This document shows positions 37,385-47,388 of a stretch of DNA of 64,000 bases, piece after piece. Location of the stretch: positions 1 to 64,000 of the forward strand of contig NZ_WUED01000001.1 of assembly GCF_016806695.1 (NCBI RefSeq). The letters are read 5' to 3'. Within the stretch, counting starts at the first letter, position 1. Each line of letters starts with the position of its first letter. A program made the position numbers and the translations under genes. Below the pieces are notes generated by a model that was given only the letters and a program-made list of their open reading frames with translations, had not been told where the DNA came from and did no database searches. The stretch comes from Campylobacter bilis (GTDB taxonomy: Bacteria; Campylobacterota; Campylobacteria; Campylobacterales; Campylobacteraceae).

Positions 37385-37956
37385 CAAAAACAAACTTGTC
37401 TTGGGGAATTGATAAGTTCAAAAAATTCTTTACGTGTTTTTTCGTTTTTTAAAAAAAGCCCACGCAAAGCCGAAGTAGAAGTGGTACAATTCATCTTCTC
37501 TACCCCGCGCATTTGCACACACATATGACGCGCTTGGATGACAACACCCACGCCTTTTGCCTTAACATTTTCCATTAAAGATTGGGCAATTTGCTCGGTG
37601 AGTTGCTCTTGGATTTGCAATCTTCTAGCATATATTTCTACAAGACGGGGGATTTTGCTTAAGCCAACTACCTTTTTATCAGGGATATAAGCTACATGCA
37701 CCCGGCCAAAAAAAGGCAAAAGATGATGCTCACAAAGACTGTAAAATTCTATATCACGCACTAAAACCATTTCATTATTTGAACTCTCAAACAAAGCTTC
37801 ATTGAAAACTTCTTTAACATCTTTTTTATAACCACTAGTGAAAAATTCATAAGCTTTAAAAACGCGATTAGGAGTTTTTATCAAACCTTGACGATTAGGA
37901 TCTTCGCCTATAATTTCAAGCATAGTTTTCACACAATTTTCAAATTGTTTTTGCAA
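37384..37956 (-). CDS. folE: GTP cyclohydrolase I
   Basis: A 190-residue type IA enzyme that makes dihydroneopterin triphosphate from GTP for folate and, with QueD here, for queuosine. The zinc-binding and catalytic [20 protein letters not shown] is near residue 78, with [14 protein letters not shown] and [13 protein letters not shown] later. It is first in the folE-fliI pair with one shared base. Confidence 0.97.
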   Translation of the reverse strand: MQKQFENCVKTMLEIIGEDPNRQGLIKTPNRVFKAYEFFTSGYKKDVKEVFNEALFESSNNEMVLVRDIEFYSLCEHHLLPFFGRVHVAYIPDKKVVGLSKIPRLVEIYARRLQIQEQLTEQIAQSLMENVKAKGVGVVIQARHMCVQMRGVEKMNCTTSTSALRGLFLKNEKTRKEFFELINSPRQVCF

Positions 37957-38086
37957 TTTTTTCTCCGATATATTGTAATTTTGAGTTATTATTATAATTT
38001 TATCATAAATTGCTTTAAAATTTTATGCAAGTAATAAGGAAAAATTTGTTATTATCGAAGCAAAATTTATTTTTAAGGAAAATATT

Positions 38087-39412
38087 ATGAAAGTAAAAGC
38101 AAGGCAACTAGACTCTGTTAATGCAACTGCTAGTGTAAAAATTCCTTCAGGAATGATTAAAAACGAAGTAGAAAATTTAGCAAAAAAAGCTTCTAAAAAT
38201 GTAAAAATGGATGGTTTTAGACCAGGGAAAGTTCCTGTTGCTGCCGTACTTAAAAGATATGAAAAAGAATTGATAAAAGATGCAGAACAAAATCTTTTTA
38301 AATCTGCTGTTGATAATATTTTAAAAGAATTAAAAAAAGAAGCCAAAGAGCTTGTGGGTGAACCTTATTTTGAAAAACTTGATCGCACAAAAGAAGAAAT
38401 CATAGCACAATTAGCGCTTTCTTTCAAACCTGAAATCAAGCTTGAAGGATATGAAAAGCTTATCCCTGAGTATCAAACCCCTAAAGTCACTAAAAAAGAA
38501 ATCGATGAAAAAAAAGAAGAATTATTAAAACGCTTTGCCACCCCTCAAATGCTTAAAACCAAAAGGGCTTTAAAAGAAGGTGATCTTGCGAAATTTGATT
38601 TTGAAGGCTTTATAGACGATAAAGTTTTTGAAGGGGGTAAAGCACAAAATTATACTTTACAAATTGGTTCTAAACAATTCATCCCAGGTTTTGAAGAAGC
38701 TATGGTAGGAATGAAAATAGGCGAAGAAAAAGACATAAAAGTAAGCTTTCCTAAAGAATACGGTGCAGCGCATTTGGCCGGAAAAAATGCGGTATTTAAA
38801 GTAAAATTGCACGAGATTGAAGAACTTCAAATCCCTAAGCTTGATGAAGAATTGCTTAAAAAACTTTTGCCTAATGAAGAAAAAGCAAGCATTGAACTTC
38901 TAGAAGAAAGGCTTAAAGAGCAAATTAGAAGCGAAAAGCTTTTTAAACTTGTCAATGATGAGTTAAAAGGTAAATTTGCTGATGCTTTGATAGAAAAATT
39001 CGATTTTGATTTACCACGCGGTATAGTAGAGCAAGAAACAGATGTACAGTTTAAAACAGCTTTTAATACTTTTAGCCAAGAAGAAATCGAACAAATTAAA
39101 GCAAGCAAGGAAAAATACCAAGAAAAACGCGATTCTTTCAAAGAAGAAGCACAAAAAAGTGTAAAGCTTACCTTTATCATCGATGAACTTGCAAAACTTC
39201 GAAAAATTGAAGTCAATGATCAAGAATTGGTTCAAGCCATTTATTTTGAAGCTTACCGCTATGGTATCAATCCTAAAGAACATTTAGAGAATTACAGAAA
39301 ACAAGGGGCCTTACCTGCGGTAAAAATGGCTTTAATCGAAGAAAAACTTTTTAATGATATTTTTATGTCAAAAAATGAAAAAACAAATAAAAAAGAGAAA
39401 GAAGATAAATAA
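38087..39412 (+). CDS. tig: Trigger factor
   Basis: A 441-residue ribosome-associated chaperone. The ribosome-binding signature GFRPGKVP is near residue 44, the FKBP-like PPIase domain spans about 155-240 ([22 protein letters not shown] and [12 protein letters not shown]), and the helical substrate-binding arms follow with a Lys-rich tail. The stop shares one base with the clpP start. The trio tig-clpP-def links folding, degradation and N-terminal processing of new proteins. Confidence 0.97.
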   Translation: MKVKARQLDSVNATASVKIPSGMIKNEVENLAKKASKNVKMDGFRPGKVPVAAVLKRYEKELIKDAEQNLFKSAVDNILKELKKEAKELVGEPYFEKLDRTKEEIIAQLALSFKPEIKLEGYEKLIPEYQTPKVTKKEIDEKKEELLKRFATPQMLKTKRALKEGDLAKFDFEGFIDDKVFEGGKAQNYTLQIGSKQFIPGFEEAMVGMKIGEEKDIKVSFPKEYGAAHLAGKNAVFKVKLHEIEELQIPKLDEELLKKLLPNEEKASIELLEERLKEQIRSEKLFKLVNDELKGKFADALIEKFDFDLPRGIVEQETDVQFKTAFNTFSQEEIEQIKASKEKYQEKRDSFKEEAQKSVKLTFIIDELAKLRKIEVNDQELVQAIYFEAYRYGINPKEHLENYRKQGALPAVKMALIEEKLFNDIFMSKNEKTNKKEKEDK

Positions 39413-39996
39413 TGTTTATTCCTTATGTTATTGAAAAATCAAGTCGCGGAGAAAGAAGCTATGATATTTACTCGCGTCTTTTAAAAGATAGAATTATTAT
39501 GTTAAGCGGGGAAATTCATGATGAGCTTGCTGCTTCTATTGTGGCACAACTGCTTTTTTTAGAAGCTGAAGATCCTCAAAAAGACATTTATCTTTATATC
39601 AATTCTCCAGGAGGTGTTATCACAAGTGGATTTAGCATCTATGATACTATGAATTATATCAAACCTGATGTTTGTACTATTTGCATAGGTCAGGCTGCTT
39701 CTATGGGCGCATTTTTGCTAAGCTGTGGCACACCAGGGAAACGTTTTGCTTTGCCCAATTCACGCATTATGATCCATCAACCTTTAGGTGGAGCAAGAGG
39801 CCAGGCAACGGACATTGAAATTCAAGCAAAAGAAATTTTAAGGCTTAAAATCATACTCAATGATATTTTAGCTCAAAATACAAAGCAAAAAGTCGCTAAA
39901 ATCTCCAAAGATACAGAAAGAGATTTTTTCATGTCCGCACAAGAAGCCAAAGAATATGGGTTAATCGATAAAATTTTAGAAAAAAATTTTAAATGA
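39412..39996 (+). CDS. clpP: ATP-dependent Clp protease proteolytic subunit
   Basis: A 194-residue serine peptidase. The catalytic Ser is in [14 protein letters not shown] near residue 96, His in [19 protein letters not shown] near 121 and Asp in the late [12 protein letters not shown] near 170. ClpX/ClpA partners are outside the window. It is translationally coupled to tig through TAATG. Confidence 0.98.
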   Translation: MFIPYVIEKSSRGERSYDIYSRLLKDRIIMLSGEIHDELAASIVAQLLFLEAEDPQKDIYLYINSPGGVITSGFSIYDTMNYIKPDVCTICIGQAASMGAFLLSCGTPGKRFALPNSRIMIHQPLGGARGQATDIEIQAKEILRLKIILNDILAQNTKQKVAKISKDTERDFFMSAQEAKEYGLIDKILEKNFK

Positions 39997-40030
39997 TTTT
40001 TTCTAAAATTGTTTAAAATAAAGGCTTTTT

Positions 40031-40585
40031 ATGGTTAGACAAATTATTACTTATCCTAATCCTAGACTTTTTTTAAATTCTGAACCTGTAAAAGAATTTG
40101 ACTCTTCTTTACACACTCTATTAGATGATATGTATGAAACTATGATAGCAGATAATGGAGTAGGTTTAGCTGCTATTCAAGTTGATGTTCCTTTGCGTGC
40201 TTTGCTTGTCAATATTCTTGATGAAAATGATGAGCAAAAAAAAGAAGATTTATTAGAGATTATCAATCCTGAAATCATCCCTTTAAGCGAAGAAATGATC
40301 ACCTGTATGGAAGGGTGCTTGAGTGTGCCTGATTTTTTCGAAGAAGTTAAACGCTACAATCATATTTTATTAAAATACCAAGATCGTTTTGGGAACTTTA
40401 AAGAACTTCAAGCACAAGGGTTTTTAGCTGTAGCAATTCAGCATGAAAACGATCATTTAGATGGGCATTTATTCATAGAAAGAATTTCTTTTGCAAAACG
40501 CCAAAAATTTGACAAAGAATTTAAGAAAAAGAAAAAAACCTCAAATAAAAAAAATGAAAAAGCTAAAGTATATAAGCTTTCATGA
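40031..40585 (+). CDS. def: Peptide deformylase
   Basis: A 184-residue metalloenzyme that removes the formyl group from new proteins. The three motifs are present: GVGLAAIQV near residue 46, EGCLSVPDF near 96 and IQHENDHLDGHLF near 137. The C-terminal 20 residues are nearly all Lys/Asn, a typical extension. The last 32 nt overlap the start of the comM-like gene in another frame. Confidence 0.97.
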   Translation: MVRQIITYPNPRLFLNSEPVKEFDSSLHTLLDDMYETMIADNGVGLAAIQVDVPLRALLVNILDENDEQKKEDLLEIINPEIIPLSEEMITCMEGCLSVPDFFEEVKRYNHILLKYQDRFGNFKELQAQGFLAVAIQHENDHLDGHLFIERISFAKRQKFDKEFKKKKKTSNKKNEKAKVYKLS

Positions 40586-42059
40586 AAACTTAGACATTAT
40601 AGAAGTAGAATCTACTTTTACTAGAGGTCTGCCTAATTTAAGCATAGTAGGGCTTGCAAATATAGCGATTAAAGAAAGTATTGAACGCATTAAATCAACG
40701 CTTTTAAGCTGCGATTTTACCTTCCCTGCAAAAAAAATCACTATCAATCTTAGCCCTTCAGGCATTCCTAAAAAAGGATCGCATTTTGACTTGGCTATTG
40801 CCTTGCTTATTCTTTTGCAAAATGAAGTATTGGATGATTTTTTTGTAGTAGGAGAATTAGGGCTTGATGGAAGCATTAAAAGCACTAATGAGCTTTTTTC
40901 TTTACTTTTATTCCTTTCTGCTAAGATTAAAAAAGCCAAAATCATCATGCCAAAAAGCATAGCACAAAAAACTTCAATGATACCTAATTTAGAAGTCTAT
41001 GGGCTTGAGAATTTAAATGAAGCTATAGAATTTTTCAAAGAAAAAAATTATGAAAAATTCCACTTTTGTCATGATCATCCTTTATTTGCCAATCCTTTAA
41101 AAATAGAAGAAGAAATCTTTTTACAAAATACAGAATTTAAACTAGATTTTAAAGATATCAAAGGGCAAGAAAAAGCCAAAATAGCTTGCATGATCGCAGC
41201 ACTTGGCATGCATAATATTTTATTTGAAGGCAGTCCAGGAAGTGGTAAAAACATGTGTGCTAAGCGTCTTGTTTACATCATGCCGCCACAAAGTCTTAAT
41301 GAGGTTTTAATACAAAATGCTTATATGTCTTTAAACGCAAAAGATTGTGAATTCACTAAAATCCGAGCATTTCGTCATCCTCATCATACTTCTACAAGGG
41401 CAAGCATTTTTGGTGGAAGGACAAAAAACGCCAAAATTGGTGAAATCGCCTTGGCTAATGGTGGGGTATTGTTCTTTGATGAGTTTCCTCATTTTAATAA
41501 ACAAATCATAAAAAGCTTAAGAGAACCCTTAGAAGATCATCAAATTCATATTTCAAGAGTTAATTCTAAAACCACTTATGAGACCAAATTCGCTTTTATA
41601 GCTGCACAAAATCCTTGTCCTTGTGGCAATTTATTCTCTAGAAATTTATCTTGTGTTTGTACAGAAAATAAGATTAAAAAATACAAAAACCACATTTCAG
41701 CACCTATTATGGATAGGATTGATCTTTATGTAGCTATGGATGAAATCACTAAAGATGATAAAAGCAGTATGAGTTCTAAACAAATGAGTGAAAAAATTCT
41801 CCAAGCTTTTATCTTTGGTAAAAAAAGGGGCCAAAAAGAATTCAATGGCAAATTAAAAGATGAAGATTTACAACGCTTTTGCACTCTAGAAAAGGATGCT
41901 AAAGATATTTTAGATTTAGCCATTTCGCGCTACCATTTGTCTTTAAGATCACTTAATAAAATCTTAAAAGTTTCAAGAAGCATAGCGGATTTAGATCAAA
42001 GTTTACTTATCAATAAAAACCATATTTTAGAGGCCTTAGGGTTTAGAATGAAAGATTAA
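40554..42059 (+). CDS. comM: Magnesium-chelatase-like ATPase, ComM/YifB
   Basis: A 501-residue protein with an N-terminal Lon-type S5 domain (GLPNLSIVGLANIAIKESIERIKS), the Mg-chelatase AAA+ core and the C-terminal YifB domain with CPCGN and later cysteines. Walker B is GGVLFFDEFPHF. The P-loop reads GSPGSGKNM, with Asn where Ser/Thr normally binds Mg. ComM helps branch migration in natural transformation; Campylobacter is naturally competent. The frame is open from 40491, but MKKLKYISFHEN at 40554 fits the family start and still overlaps def. Confidence 0.88.
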   Translation: MKKLKYISFHENLDIIEVESTFTRGLPNLSIVGLANIAIKESIERIKSTLLSCDFTFPAKKITINLSPSGIPKKGSHFDLAIALLILLQNEVLDDFFVVGELGLDGSIKSTNELFSLLLFLSAKIKKAKIIMPKSIAQKTSMIPNLEVYGLENLNEAIEFFKEKNYEKFHFCHDHPLFANPLKIEEEIFLQNTEFKLDFKDIKGQEKAKIACMIAALGMHNILFEGSPGSGKNMCAKRLVYIMPPQSLNEVLIQNAYMSLNAKDCEFTKIRAFRHPHHTSTRASIFGGRTKNAKIGEIALANGGVLFFDEFPHFNKQIIKSLREPLEDHQIHISRVNSKTTYETKFAFIAAQNPCPCGNLFSRNLSCVCTENKIKKYKNHISAPIMDRIDLYVAMDEITKDDKSSMSSKQMSEKILQAFIFGKKRGQKEFNGKLKDEDLQRFCTLEKDAKDILDLAISRYHLSLRSLNKILKVSRSIADLDQSLLINKNHILEALGFRMKD

Positions 42060-42111
42060 TAAAATAATTCTAAAGTCCAAAAATAGGAAAATAAATTTAA
42101 AAAGGATAAAA

Positions 42112-42678
42112 ATGCTTGTAAAATTAGCCGTGCTTTTTAGTGGAAATGGAAGCAATTTAGAAAATATCTTAGAAAAACTTCATCAAAAAACTATAGCAAA
42201 AAATAGCTATGAAGTGGTGCTGTGTCTTTGCAATAACAAAGAGGCCTTAGGCATACAAAGGGCAAAAAAATACAATCTTAAAAGCATTATTATCGATCAT
42301 AAAAATTATAAAACACGCGAGGAATTTGATGAAGTTTTAGTACAAAAAATACAAGAAAGCAAAGCAGATCTTACAATTTTAGCAGGCTTTATGAGGATTT
42401 TAAGCCCTGTGTTTACAAAACAAATTAAAGCTATTAATTTGCATCCTTCTTTGCTTCCTTTATTTAAAGGAACAAACGCTATAAAGCAAAGCTATCAAAG
42501 CGATATGAAAGTCGCAGGAGTGAGTGTGCACTGGGTCAGTGAAGAACTAGATGGAGGAGAGATTATCACTCAAAAAGCTTTTGAAAAACACAATTTAAGT
42601 TTTGAACAATTTGAAGAAAAAATTCACGCCTTAGAACACGAAATTTTGCCTTTAAGTGTGGTGAAGATTTTTTCATAA
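42112..42678 (+). CDS. purN: Phosphoribosylglycinamide formyltransferase
   Basis: A 188-residue PurN that transfers a formyl group from formyl-THF in purine synthesis. Motifs: VLFSGNGSNLENIL at the N-terminus, ILAGFMRILSPVF near residue 87, INLHPSLLPLFKG near residue 104 with the catalytic Asn-His, and the Asp in VSEELDGGEIITQ near 143. AAAGGA lies 6 nt before the ATG. It lies 52 nt after comM. Confidence 0.96.
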   Translation: MLVKLAVLFSGNGSNLENILEKLHQKTIAKNSYEVVLCLCNNKEALGIQRAKKYNLKSIIIDHKNYKTREEFDEVLVQKIQESKADLTILAGFMRILSPVFTKQIKAINLHPSLLPLFKGTNAIKQSYQSDMKVAGVSVHWVSEELDGGEIITQKAFEKHNLSFEQFEEKIHALEHEILPLSVVKIFS

Positions 42679-42734
42679 TTACAATATTTGCTTTAAAACT
42701 ATAAAATTATTTTTTAATTTTACTAAGGAATGCA

Positions 42735-43454
42735 ATGTTTGAATGGATTTTTTCTCTTGATTCTTGGATTACTTTAATTACTCTTAGTGTGCTTGAAATC
42801 ATCCTAGGAATTGATAATATCATTTTTCTAGCTATTTTAGTAAGTAAATTGCCTCCACAATACCGCGATAAAGGACGTATTTTAGGGCTAGGTTTTGCCA
42901 TGCTTACTAGGATTTTACTGCTTTTGTGTCTTTTTTGGGTGATGAAGCTTACAACTCCTTTATTTAGTGTATTTAAGAATGAAATTTCGGGCAGGGATTT
43001 GGTACTTTTATTAGGCGGGTTGTTTTTGATAATAAAATCTATCAAAGAAATCAAAGAACAAATCTCTCATCAAGAAGAAGATAAAACACATTTTAAAGCC
43101 GCTAACAAACTCTGGATAGTAGTGGCTCAAATCGCTGTGATAGATATCGTTTTCTCACTTGATAGCGTTATTACAGCTGTGGGTATAGCTCAAGATGTGA
43201 GTATAATGATTATAGCTGTGATTATAGCTGTGATTATAATGCTTTTTGCTTCTAAAGCCATATCAGATTTCATAGAAAAATATCCAAGCATTAAAATTTT
43301 AGCCCTGGCTTTTTTAGTCTTAATAGGTTTAGTTTTAGTAGCAGAAAGCTTTGATTTTCATATACAAAAAGCTTATATTTATACAGCTATGGCCTTTGCC
43401 TTAATAGTTCAAATCCTAAATATTTTAGATGAAAAAAACAAAGAAAAGTCATAA
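42735..43454 (+). CDS. TerC/YkoY-type integral membrane protein
   Basis: A 239-residue protein with seven hydrophobic segments. Conserved acidic positions are LEIILGIDNIIFLAILVSKLP in the second segment and IDIVFSLDSVITAVGIA in the fifth; these are typical of the TerC superfamily, implicated in manganese export or metal loading of exoenzymes. A 12-nt tandem repeat at 43209-43238 encodes IIAVIIAVII in one helix. The metal is not inferable from sequence alone. Confidence 0.88.
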   Translation: MFEWIFSLDSWITLITLSVLEIILGIDNIIFLAILVSKLPPQYRDKGRILGLGFAMLTRILLLLCLFWVMKLTTPLFSVFKNEISGRDLVLLLGGLFLIIKSIKEIKEQISHQEEDKTHFKAANKLWIVVAQIAVIDIVFSLDSVITAVGIAQDVSIMIIAVIIAVIIMLFASKAISDFIEKYPSIKILALAFLVLIGLVLVAESFDFHIQKAYIYTAMAFALIVQILNILDEKNKEKS

Positions 43455-43466
43455 ATAATTGCAAAA

Positions 43467-43501
43467 AATAAGCGTGTTTAGTCAAATAAACACGGCTTAT
43501 T
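43467..43501. terminator. Bidirectional terminator between the TerC and CNNM genes
   Basis: AATAAGC-GTGTTTA pairs with TAAACAC-G-GCTTATT around a GTCAAA loop: a 14-bp stem with one bulged base. It is flanked by A-rich sequence on the left (a U tail for the minus strand) and ends in the stop codon of the opposing gene. Confidence 0.8.
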
Positions 43502-44861
43502 CTTCTTCATCCTTAGGTGTTTTTTTAACCACCTTAACACATTCTATAGAATTGCCATCCATTTTTTTAACCTCATAATAACAAAGCGCATCTTCAATGC
43601 GATCACCCACCACAGGCAAACGACCCAAAAGATTAAAGACATAACCCCCTATGGTTACTTGCTCTAAATCTTCATCATAGCTTATTAAAAGCATTTCTTC
43701 GACAGTTTTTATATCACAACGCCCTTGGAATTGATAAATATTATCAGCAAGCTTTTTATAGCTGTCTTCTTCATGCTCGCTTTTAATCTCACCTATGATT
43801 TCTTCCATGATATCTTCCATGGTCAAAATCCCAGCAGTCCCGCCGTATTCATCAACAACTAAAGCTGTATGGGATCGCTCCTTATTCATCATCACAAGTA
43901 CTTTAGAAATGCTGATATTTTCAGGAACTAAGATTAAAGGCTTGACAAAAGCATCTAAATTCTCTTTTTTATCGCCTAGCTCATTTTGTATAATGTCGCG
44001 TATGTGTATCATGCCTAAAATAGTATCTTTAGAATCATCTATATAAGGAAAACGTGTGTGCTTATACTCACAAATGATTTGCATGTTTTCTTTATAGCTT
44101 TTTTGTTTATTAAGGCAAGCCATATCTTTTCTAGGAGTCATAATCTCTTTTGCAACTGTATCTGAAAAATCCACTGCATTGCGTATAATTTCGGTTTCAA
44201 ACTCATCTAAAACCCCGCCTTTTTGGCTTTCACTTGCTATAATTTTAATTTCTTCTTCGCTATGGGTTAATTCGCTTTCTTTAGCAGGTTTTATCCCAAC
44301 AAGTTTTAAACTCATAGCCGCTAAAAAATCAAAAATTTTAATACAAGGCAAAAAGAACATCCAAAACCCATGAAGAGGTCTAGCTATGAAAAGCACAACC
44401 TTATCCGCAGTCGCAATAGCAATGCTTTTAGGCACAAGCTCACCTAAAACCACATGCAAAAGGGTGATAATACTAAAAGCAATGATAAAAGCTATAGTAT
44501 GGATCAATACAGCATTAAAACCAAGATTGACAAGAGGAATGGCTAGCATTTTTGCTATAGCAGGTTCACCTATCCAACCCAAAGCAAGAGAACTTAAAGT
44601 AATACCTAATTGACAAGCACTAAGATAAGTATCAAGCCTTGAAGTGATTTCTAAAGCCTTTTTAGCACCTGGTTTTTTTTCTTTTACCATTTCTTCAAGC
44701 TTAGAACGGCGTACTTTAACAATACTAAATTCAGATAAAACAAAAAAGCCATTTAAAAACACTAAAGTTAGTGCGACAATAATCATAAATATAGAATATC
44801 CTGCATCAAAAGATGCTGTAGGTAAAGTTTGGTTTAAATCCAAAGCTTGACTGGGGTCCAA
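43497..44861 (-). CDS. CNNM/CBS-domain membrane protein (CorC/TlyC family)
   Basis: A 454-residue protein: a short N-terminal part, a CNNM (DUF21) domain with about four membrane segments (residues 20-210), a pair of CBS domains with EIMTPRKDM near residue 240, and a C-terminal CorC/HlyC domain (FQGRCDIKTVEEML and later). Older annotations call these hemolysins; current evidence favours magnesium efflux. The first CBS part carries the DILGMIHIRD-type loop (DTILGMIHIRDII). It converges on the TerC gene. Confidence 0.92.
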   Translation of the reverse strand: MDPSQALDLNQTLPTASFDAGYSIFMIIVALTLVFLNGFFVLSEFSIVKVRRSKLEEMVKEKKPGAKKALEITSRLDTYLSACQLGITLSSLALGWIGEPAIAKMLAIPLVNLGFNAVLIHTIAFIIAFSIITLLHVVLGELVPKSIAIATADKVVLFIARPLHGFWMFFLPCIKIFDFLAAMSLKLVGIKPAKESELTHSEEEIKIIASESQKGGVLDEFETEIIRNAVDFSDTVAKEIMTPRKDMACLNKQKSYKENMQIICEYKHTRFPYIDDSKDTILGMIHIRDIIQNELGDKKENLDAFVKPLILVPENISISKVLVMMNKERSHTALVVDEYGGTAGILTMEDIMEEIIGEIKSEHEEDSYKKLADNIYQFQGRCDIKTVEEMLLISYDEDLEQVTIGGYVFNLLGRLPVVGDRIEDALCYYEVKKMDGNSIECVKVVKKTPKDEEE

Positions 44862-44959
44862 CGAAACTCCTTAAAAATCATAAATTATTAAAATTATTAT
44901 ACACAATTAAAAGTAAATTTAGTATTTTAAAATCTAGCTTATGCATTTTATATAAAAAT

Positions 44960-46159
44960 TTAAGCTTTATAAGTGATGTTTTGCTCAAATTCTTTTAAAC
45001 GCTTATATATGCTTCTAAGCTGGGTGATCGTTGTCCAATTTGTAATAAAAACACTAAAAGAACTTCTTACTTGATCAAAAGCATTATTAATTTGCATCAC
45101 CACACCAAGTCCAATAAGACCTGTAAAAAGTCCTGGTGCCATGATTAAAAAAGGAACGATAACTATCATTTGTTCAAATAAAATAAGCCAAATATTAAAA
45201 TACCCATAGTGTAAAAACAAACGCTTATAATTAAACTTAAGCCCTATAAAAAGCTCTATCATGGTTTCATTTTTAGCATATTTTTTACGATTATCTTCTG
45301 CATAAACAAGTTCTTTTCTAAAAGCGGCTTCAGCTTTTTGATTATTATACTCAAGTCCTGGGAGTTTAATCCCTACAAACCAAGATATAATCAAACCTCC
45401 CAAAGAAATTAAAAGTGCAACATAAACAAGCAAACCCTCGATATTTTTTAAAAAATAAAAACTAGAATTTTCACTTAAATTAGCAAACAAAGCCTTGCTT
45501 ACAAGATCACTTAAAGTCCATAAAATCGGTATAAATGCTACAAGAGTCATTAAAGCTTTTATAAAGCTAAGCCCTAAACTTTCAACAATCTTAGAAAAAT
45601 TATAAGTGTCTTCTTGAATTCTTTGAGAACTTCCTTCTATATTGTCATCTTTATTTTTCCAATATTTTAAATATTCAAAAGTCATTGCCTCACGCCATTT
45701 AAAAGCATAAACACTAGCAAAATAAATATTTATAGTAGCGATTAAAACATAAGGAATGGCTATGGCTAAAAATACTAAAATCAAAGCATAAAAATCCTCT
45801 ACAGAATAATTAGGCTTTTCTATCATAGCCCTAGAATGAAAAAAATATTCTAATAAATTTTGATAATAATAAAGCGCACCTTTATTAATAAAATTAGCTT
45901 TTTGAAAATTTTGCTCGGCTTTTTGATTGGCTTGTTCAATTAAACTCGCATCATTTTTGGCATTGCTTTGAGATTGTGAAGTGGTATTAGAATCTGAAAT
46001 TTCTATTTTTGGTTTTTGCAAGACATTATAAAAATCACTATACCATGAGTTGATTGCGACATTAAGACTGGTTTGGATAAAAAGAAAAAAAAGCAATAAA
46101 AAAAATCCTAAATAAGCCCATAGAGCCCATTTTTTACTCGCAAAAAAGGAAGAAAACAT
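44960..46159 (-). CDS. SbmA/BacA-like peptide transporter
   Basis: A 399-residue inner-membrane protein with about eight hydrophobic segments resembling ABC transporter membrane domains but without an ATPase. Characteristic parts are WREAMTFEYLKYWKN near residue 165, EGSSQRIQEDTYNFSKIVES near 185 and the late QINNAFDQVRSSFSVFITNWTTITQLRS. SbmA proteins import proline-rich peptides, microcins and modified amino acids using the proton gradient. A polar insertion rich in Ser/Gln/Asn is near residues 55-75. It is divergent from cfbpA, 224 nt away. Confidence 0.9.
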   Translation of the reverse strand: MFSSFFASKKWALWAYLGFFLLLFFLFIQTSLNVAINSWYSDFYNVLQKPKIEISDSNTTSQSQSNAKNDASLIEQANQKAEQNFQKANFINKGALYYYQNLLEYFFHSRAMIEKPNYSVEDFYALILVFLAIAIPYVLIATINIYFASVYAFKWREAMTFEYLKYWKNKDDNIEGSSQRIQEDTYNFSKIVESLGLSFIKALMTLVAFIPILWTLSDLVSKALFANLSENSSFYFLKNIEGLLVYVALLISLGGLIISWFVGIKLPGLEYNNQKAEAAFRKELVYAEDNRKKYAKNETMIELFIGLKFNYKRLFLHYGYFNIWLILFEQMIVIVPFLIMAPGLFTGLIGLGVVMQINNAFDQVRSSFSVFITNWTTITQLRSIYKRLKEFEQNITYKA

Positions 46160-46264
46160 AATATTTACCTTAAAAATTTTTGAAAAATCAAGATTGTATA
46201 AATTATTATATCAAAATAAATTTTATAAGTTGATCTTATGAAAATATTTTATATTAAAAGACTT

Positions 46265-46290
46265 AATAATAATAAAATCATTTATCATTA
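46265..46290 (+). promoter_or_regulatory. Possible Fur-like operator upstream of cfbpA
   Basis: AATAATAATAAAATCATTTATCATTA contains imperfect inverted ATAAT/ATCATT elements like the Fur box. It sits about 95 nt upstream of an iron-uptake operon expected to be iron-repressed. In such AT-rich sequence the match could be chance. Confidence 0.3.
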
Positions 46291-46383
46291 GAATTAAAAT
46301 GGGATAATTAGTCTGATATTTACTTTTTAATATTAATATTTCTTATCAAAAAAATATCTCTTTTAAAAAGGAAGTTAATACTG

Positions 46384-47388
46384 ATGAAAAAAGTCTTTTC
46401 TATATTTTTATTAGGTGTTTCCCTATTAGGTGCCACAGAGCTTAACATTTATTCAGCAAGGCATTATGATACTGATTTTGAAATTATCAAAAAATTCGAA
46501 GAAAAAACAGGTATTAAAGTCAACCATACTCAAGCTAAGGCCTCAGAACTCATCAAAAGACTTTCGCTTGAAGGTTCTAATTCCCCTGCTGATATTTTCA
46601 TCACTGCTGATATTTCTAATCTCGCAGAAGCTAAGAATTCAGGCATTTTAGCACCTGTTCATTCCCAGTATTTAGAAGATATCATACCCAAACATTTAAG
46701 AGATAAAGATAAAGAATGGTTTGCCATAAGCAAAAGAGCAAGAATCATTGCTTATAATAAAAACGCAAATACAGACATTAGCAAAATGAAAAATTACGAA
46801 GATTTAGCCAAGCCTGAATTTAAAGGACAAATTGTTATGAGAAGTGCTACAGCACCTTATAGCAAAACTCTTTTAGCTTCTATTATAGTCAATGATGGAA
46901 GCAAAAAGGCTAAAGCATGGGCTAAAGGCTTACTTAATAACCTTGCCACAAATCCAAAAGGCGGCGATAGAGATCAAGCCAGACAAGTTTTTGCAGGTGA
47001 GGCTAAATTTGCTATTATGAATACTTACTACATAGAACTTTTAAAAAATTCTAAAAATCCTAAAGATGTAGAAGTTGGGAATTCTTTAGGTATTATTTTC
47101 CCTAATCAAGATAATAGAGGAACGCATATAAATATCAGTGGTATTGCTATGACAAAATCAAGCAAAAATCAAGAAGCGGCTAAAAAATTTATGGAATTTA
47201 TGCTAACTCCTGAAATTCAAAAAATCCTCACAGACAGCAATTATGAATTCCCTATAAGAAATGATATAGAATTAAGTCAAACTGTGAAAAATTTTGGTGC
47301 TTTTAAAGAAGATCAAATCCCTGTTGATGAAATAGCACAAAATATCAAAGAAGCAATTAAAATTTATGATCAAATTGGTTTTAGGTAA
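46384..47388 (+). CDS. cfbpA: Periplasmic ferric-iron-binding protein
   Basis: A 334-residue protein with a signal peptide (MKKVFSIFLLGVSLLGA) and a class of transferrin-like Fe(III) binding fold. Iron-binding His/Tyr residues are visible in IYSARHYDTD near residue 27 and the Tyr pair in FAIMNTYYIELL near residue 219. The C. jejuni cFbpA uses such Tyr/His ligands without a synergistic anion. It delivers ferric iron to CfbpB. The last base of its stop is shared with the cfbpB start. Confidence 0.95.
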   Translation: MKKVFSIFLLGVSLLGATELNIYSARHYDTDFEIIKKFEEKTGIKVNHTQAKASELIKRLSLEGSNSPADIFITADISNLAEAKNSGILAPVHSQYLEDIIPKHLRDKDKEWFAISKRARIIAYNKNANTDISKMKNYEDLAKPEFKGQIVMRSATAPYSKTLLASIIVNDGSKKAKAWAKGLLNNLATNPKGGDRDQARQVFAGEAKFAIMNTYYIELLKNSKNPKDVEVGNSLGIIFPNQDNRGTHINISGIAMTKSSKNQEAAKKFMEFMLTPEIQKILTDSNYEFPIRNDIELSQTVKNFGAFKEDQIPVDEIAQNIKEAIKIYDQIGFR

